Source: Chthonomonas sp. UBA1950
GTDB lineage: Bacteria; Armatimonadota; Fimbriimonadia; Fimbriimonadales; Fimbriimonadaceae
Assembly (NCBI GenBank): GCA_002336105.1
Contig: DDEQ01000027.1
Span: forward strand, 1 to 18,484
DNA length: 18,484 bases
Direction: 5' to 3'
Shown here piece after piece: positions 16,273-18,484 of this stretch. The notes below the pieces were generated by a model. That model did not search any database and was not told the origin of the DNA. It saw only the letters and a program-made list of their open reading frames with translations. Position 1 is the stretch's first letter, and each line of letters opens with the position of its first letter. The position numbers were made by a program, and so were the translations under genes.

Positions 16273-16344
16273 CCCGTTAATAGTTTACGTAACGATTGAA
16301 GCTATTCAAACTGCAATAAGGTTTGCTTCCGCAAATTTCATTAA

Positions 16345-16361
16345 CCTAAATCGAATTTAGG
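16345..16361. promoter_or_regulatory. 7-bp inverted repeat between hrcA and the receiver gene
   Basis: CCTAAAT-CGA-ATTTAGG is a perfect 7-bp inverted repeat with a 3-nt centre, 73 nt upstream of hrcA and 110 nt upstream of the receiver gene. Its form suits a dimeric regulator, but it is not a CIRCE element and no regulator can be named. Confidence 0.3.
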
Positions 16362-16470
16362 ATATGGCTGGCTAGCCCGTAACGAGGGTCCTTAGCCTCA
16401 TCGTCTGTTAGGTACATCGTCCTTGACAGCTGGACGACAACTCGGTGATCGCGTCTAATGAAACTAGAAC

Positions 16471-16869
16471 ATGAAAGAGACGAACTCCCATCAATACCGT
16501 GCTCTGGTTGTCGAAGACGACCGAGACATCTCGCGGCTTATCTCGCAGACACTAGAACGTGCTGGCTTCCAAATAAGTCGTGCCTTCGACGGACGCGACG
16601 CCCTCGACCGAATTGCTCAACACGATTTTGATCTGGTGATCCTCGATGTTTCGATGCCGTATGTCAGTGGGATCGATGTGCTCCGTAGGATCAGGGCAAA
16701 TGAATCTCTCAGTTCAACCTCGGTCATCATGGTCACATCGCACGACACGAATAGAGACGTGATGGAGGCGTACACCCTTGGCGCAGATCTGCATTTTGCT
16801 AAGCCATTTGATCCTGTTCAGCTTGTTCGAAGTGCTTGGTCTTTGATGCGGGAACGCGCCATCGCTTGA
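16471..16869 (+). CDS. Single-domain CheY-like response regulator
   Basis: A 132-residue receiver domain with no output domain. The phosphoacceptor pocket is complete: acidic pair Asp16/Asp17 after Glu15, phosphorylated Asp59 in LVILDVSMP, Thr89 in IMVTSHD, and Lys111 in FAKPFD. It would act by binding a partner when phosphorylated by a histidine kinase encoded elsewhere. A perfect TTGACA (16423-16428) lies upstream, but no good -10 follows at 16-18 nt, and the ATG at 16471 lacks a clear ribosome-binding site. It is divergent from hrcA and the pilus motor genes, and 19 nt before hisG. A role in pilus control (PilG/PilH-like) is possible from position only. Confidence 0.9.
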   Translation: MKETNSHQYRALVVEDDRDISRLISQTLERAGFQISRAFDGRDALDRIAQHDFDLVILDVSMPYVSGIDVLRRIRANESLSSTSVIMVTSHDTNRDVMEAYTLGADLHFAKPFDPVQLVRSAWSLMRERAIA

Positions 16870-16888
16870 TGCCAAGTAAACTCTAGGC

Positions 16889-17758
16889 ATGAAACTTAAA
16901 ATAGGCATCCCGAAGGGGAGTTTGCAGGATGCCACATTCTCGCTCTTCGAAAAGGCGGGATTCAATTTCAAAGTCTCGTCACGCTCTTATGAGCCTGTGG
17001 TTGATGATGAAACGCTCGAACCGATTCTGTTGCGACCTCAGGAGATTCCGATTTACGTCGCGCAAGGTGTCATTGACGCGGGTTTGACCGGTGCCGACTG
17101 GATCGCAGACACAGATTCTGATGTCGAAGAGATCTGCGAACTGCGTTACAGCAAACTGACGAACAATCCGATTCGAATTGTCTTAGCTGCGCATAACGAT
17201 AGCGGCATCCAGTCGATAAAGGATCTAGAAGGGAAGCGCATTGCAACCGAATACGTCCGTTTGACCAAGCGATATCTGGAAAAGAACGGCGTGAATGCGC
17301 ATGTCGAATTTTCGTGGGGAGCCTGCGAAGTCAAGGTGCCGAGCTTAGTCGAAGCAATTGTCGTTAACACTGAAACGGGAAGCAGCTTGCGCGCGCACAA
17401 CCTGAAAATTGTTGACACGATTCTGACCAGCACAACTCGGTTTGTCGCTTCACCGATGGCGATGCAAGACCCCTGGAAGCGCGAAAAGATTGACTCGCTC
17501 AAGATCCTTCTTGAAGGAGCGATGAACGCGGCTAGGTTAGTTGGGCTGAAAATGAACCTGCCCAAAGACCAGCTTCAAGAGATCCTTTCGATTCTGCCTT
17601 CGCTCAAGAATCCGACACTAAGCCCTCTGGCTGACGAGGCATGGATCGCCGCTGAGGTGATCTTGAACGAAAAGGAAGTACGAGACCTGATTCCTGCGCT
17701 AAAAAGAGCCGGGGCAACGGGACTTGTTGAATACCGCCTCAACAAAGTTATCTATTAG
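16889..17758 (+). CDS. hisG: ATP phosphoribosyltransferase, long form
   Basis: HisG catalyses the first step of histidine synthesis, joining ATP and PRPP. The 289-residue length and a C-terminal ACT-like HisG_C domain (about 210-289, SLKILLEGAMNAARLVGLKM, RAGATGLVEYRLNKVI) mark the hexameric long form, which is feedback-inhibited by histidine and does not need HisZ. Visible catalytic-domain blocks are MKLKIGIPKGSLQDAT, YVAQGVIDAGLTGADWIAD, RIATEYVRLTKRYLEKNGV and the PRPP-binding region FSWGACEVKVP with ETGSSLRAHNLKI. No other his gene is nearby. It lies 19 nt after the receiver gene and may be cotranscribed with it, although the ATG has no strong ribosome-binding site. Confidence 0.95.
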   Translation: MKLKIGIPKGSLQDATFSLFEKAGFNFKVSSRSYEPVVDDETLEPILLRPQEIPIYVAQGVIDAGLTGADWIADTDSDVEEICELRYSKLTNNPIRIVLAAHNDSGIQSIKDLEGKRIATEYVRLTKRYLEKNGVNAHVEFSWGACEVKVPSLVEAIVVNTETGSSLRAHNLKIVDTILTSTTRFVASPMAMQDPWKREKIDSLKILLEGAMNAARLVGLKMNLPKDQLQEILSILPSLKNPTLSPLADEAWIAAEVILNEKEVRDLIPALKRAGATGLVEYRLNKVIY

Positions 17759-17821
17759 TTGCGAACGCTAATTAGAGAGCTAGGTCGTCTCATCTTGGAC
17801 GCCTTTTTGCAGTGAGAATAT

Positions 17822-17855
17822 ATCTGCCTGAATGCGATGTGCTGTTCAGGCAGAT
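17822..17855 (+). terminator. Perfect 11-bp hairpin downstream of hisG
   Basis: ATCTGCCTGAA (17822-17832) pairs perfectly with 17845-17855 across a 12-nt loop. It lies 63 nt after the hisG stop. As with the hairpin after the DUF2330 gene there is no U run. It ends 8 nt before the stop codon of the IS remnant, so it could stop transcription from both sides. Confidence 0.5.
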
Positions 17856-17862
17856 GGATTCT

Positions 17863-18204
17863 CTATACATTGATCTGCCCCTGAGGCGAGGTACATTTTT
17901 GAGCGTAGAGTTCCTGCTTTGTTCTACTGTCTTGAGCAATGTTCTGGAAGAGCGCTGGTGTCAAGTCCCCAAGTGACGAGTGGGGTCTTTCATCGAAGTA
18001 GAGTCGCTGGAACAGTCTATGCTTGAGCTGGGTGCCCTTGAGGAAGGCGTCGTGGAGGAAGTCGGTCTCCATGACCGTATTCCTACGCTTCCACTAGTAG
18101 AACGAGTTGGGGTTGACGCCGTACTTACGGCGCTGTTCAGTCTGGCTGATCTGGCTGGACACAGCCTCTTGGAGGATCTTAACGATCTGTTCCTCACTGA
18201 AATG
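17863..18204 (-). pseudogene. IS3 orfA start fused to orfB end, with in-frame stop
   Basis: One minus-strand frame encodes HFSEEQIVKILQEAVSS, then QRRKYGVNPNSFY, a TAG at 18096-18094, then WKRRNTVMETDFLHDAFLKG and YFDERPHSSLGDLTPALF, ending at 17863. The first part is the helix-turn-helix start of an IS3 OrfA (usually KYG...FYRWK). The last part is the C-terminus of the OrfB integrase (usually YN.ERPHSSLGYLTP.EF). The roughly 300 residues between them, including the DDE core, are absent, and the TAG replaces a residue in FYxWK. A short ATG-started piece (18072-17863, 69 codons) remains open. The gene cannot make an active transposase. Confidence 0.8.
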
Positions 18205-18239
18205 GATTATTTGTCTGGTCTCCTTAACTGGAGACTCAA
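17863..18239 (-). mobile_element. IS3-family insertion sequence remnant
   Basis: The stretch reads on the minus strand as a collapsed IS3-type element. A TGATCTGCCCCTGAGG sequence (17871-17886) resembles the end of IS3/IS407-type elements; it overlaps the last codons of the orfB remnant. The other end may be near 18239, where the minus strand starts TTGAGTCTCC, a weak match. A full element of this family is about 1.2-1.5 kb, so most of it is missing. I see no clear target-site duplication. Confidence 0.65.
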
Positions 18240-18484
18240 CTATTTCAAACGCTCCTCATTGGAGAGCGGGGGAGGTTAGGAACACAAAGATACTGTCCAA
18301 GACTTCTTGGTGCGCGATCTATCGGCGAATATAAGACTAATAGCTACCTACTAGGGCTATTTTCTGTGCTCGGATAACTGGAAAATGATTGTGTTTGGGG
18401 CGAATCTGATAAAAGTCTATCAAAAAAGAATCAGAATTCGCTTTATTGATTAGTTTATGGGGTCTATGAAGAATTGAGTGGGTT
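18240..18484. other. AT-rich right edge, no gene seen
   Basis: After the IS remnant the sequence is AT-rich with stop codons in every frame on both strands. I see no RNA gene, hairpin of note or coding signal. It may be intergenic sequence or further decayed mobile DNA continuing past the window. Confidence 0.4.

Overview
The window looks like chromosomal DNA of a free-living, probably Gram-negative-type bacterium with type IV pili. The closest impression is Armatimonadota (Fimbriimonadia-like). That is inference from gene style: secreted beta-helix and Ig-like proteins, DUF2330 and DUF4239 proteins, FeoAB, and a PilB/HDOD/PilT cluster. No 16S or other marker is present. Base composition is close to 50% GC, with two AT-richer stretches (about 6540-6740 and 18280-18484).

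Left part (1-6525): a secreted right-handed beta-helix protein on the minus strand runs off the left edge. It is divergent from a four-helix DUF4239 (bestrophin-like) membrane protein. An Ig-like-repeat lipoprotein and tyrS follow, both on the minus strand and separated by a 13-bp terminator hairpin. Divergent from tyrS is a DUF2330-type exported membrane protein that ends in a perfect 17-bp hairpin.

Middle (6526-11250): an AT-rich gap leads to an unrecognised plus-strand gene. It seems to be one reading frame cut by a single in-frame TAA (6999-7001), so it is either a pseudogene or two small genes. It converges on a minus-strand set transcribed feoA-feoB-pheA (ferrous iron uptake, then chorismate mutase/prephenate dehydratase). 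A good -10 box and a 7-bp inverted repeat stand just upstream of feoA and are a candidate operator.

Right part (11308-16272): hrcA, pilB, an HDOD-domain gene and pilT lie in this transcription order on the minus strand. The last three are tightly packed and form a pilus extension/retraction motor operon with a signalling gene inside it. Divergent from hrcA are a single-domain CheY-like receiver and long-form hisG, ending in an 11-bp hairpin.

Right edge (17863-18484): a decayed IS3-family element in which the start of orfA is joined to the end of orfB and carries an in-frame stop, then AT-rich sequence in which I see no gene.

Most genes are ordinary housekeeping genes. I did not find a clear new multi-gene system. 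The best leads are the HDOD gene inside the pilus motor operon, the TyrRS with altered signature motifs, the interrupted gene at 6741-7661, the stacked mini-ORFs before the DUF4239 gene, and the candidate feo operator.
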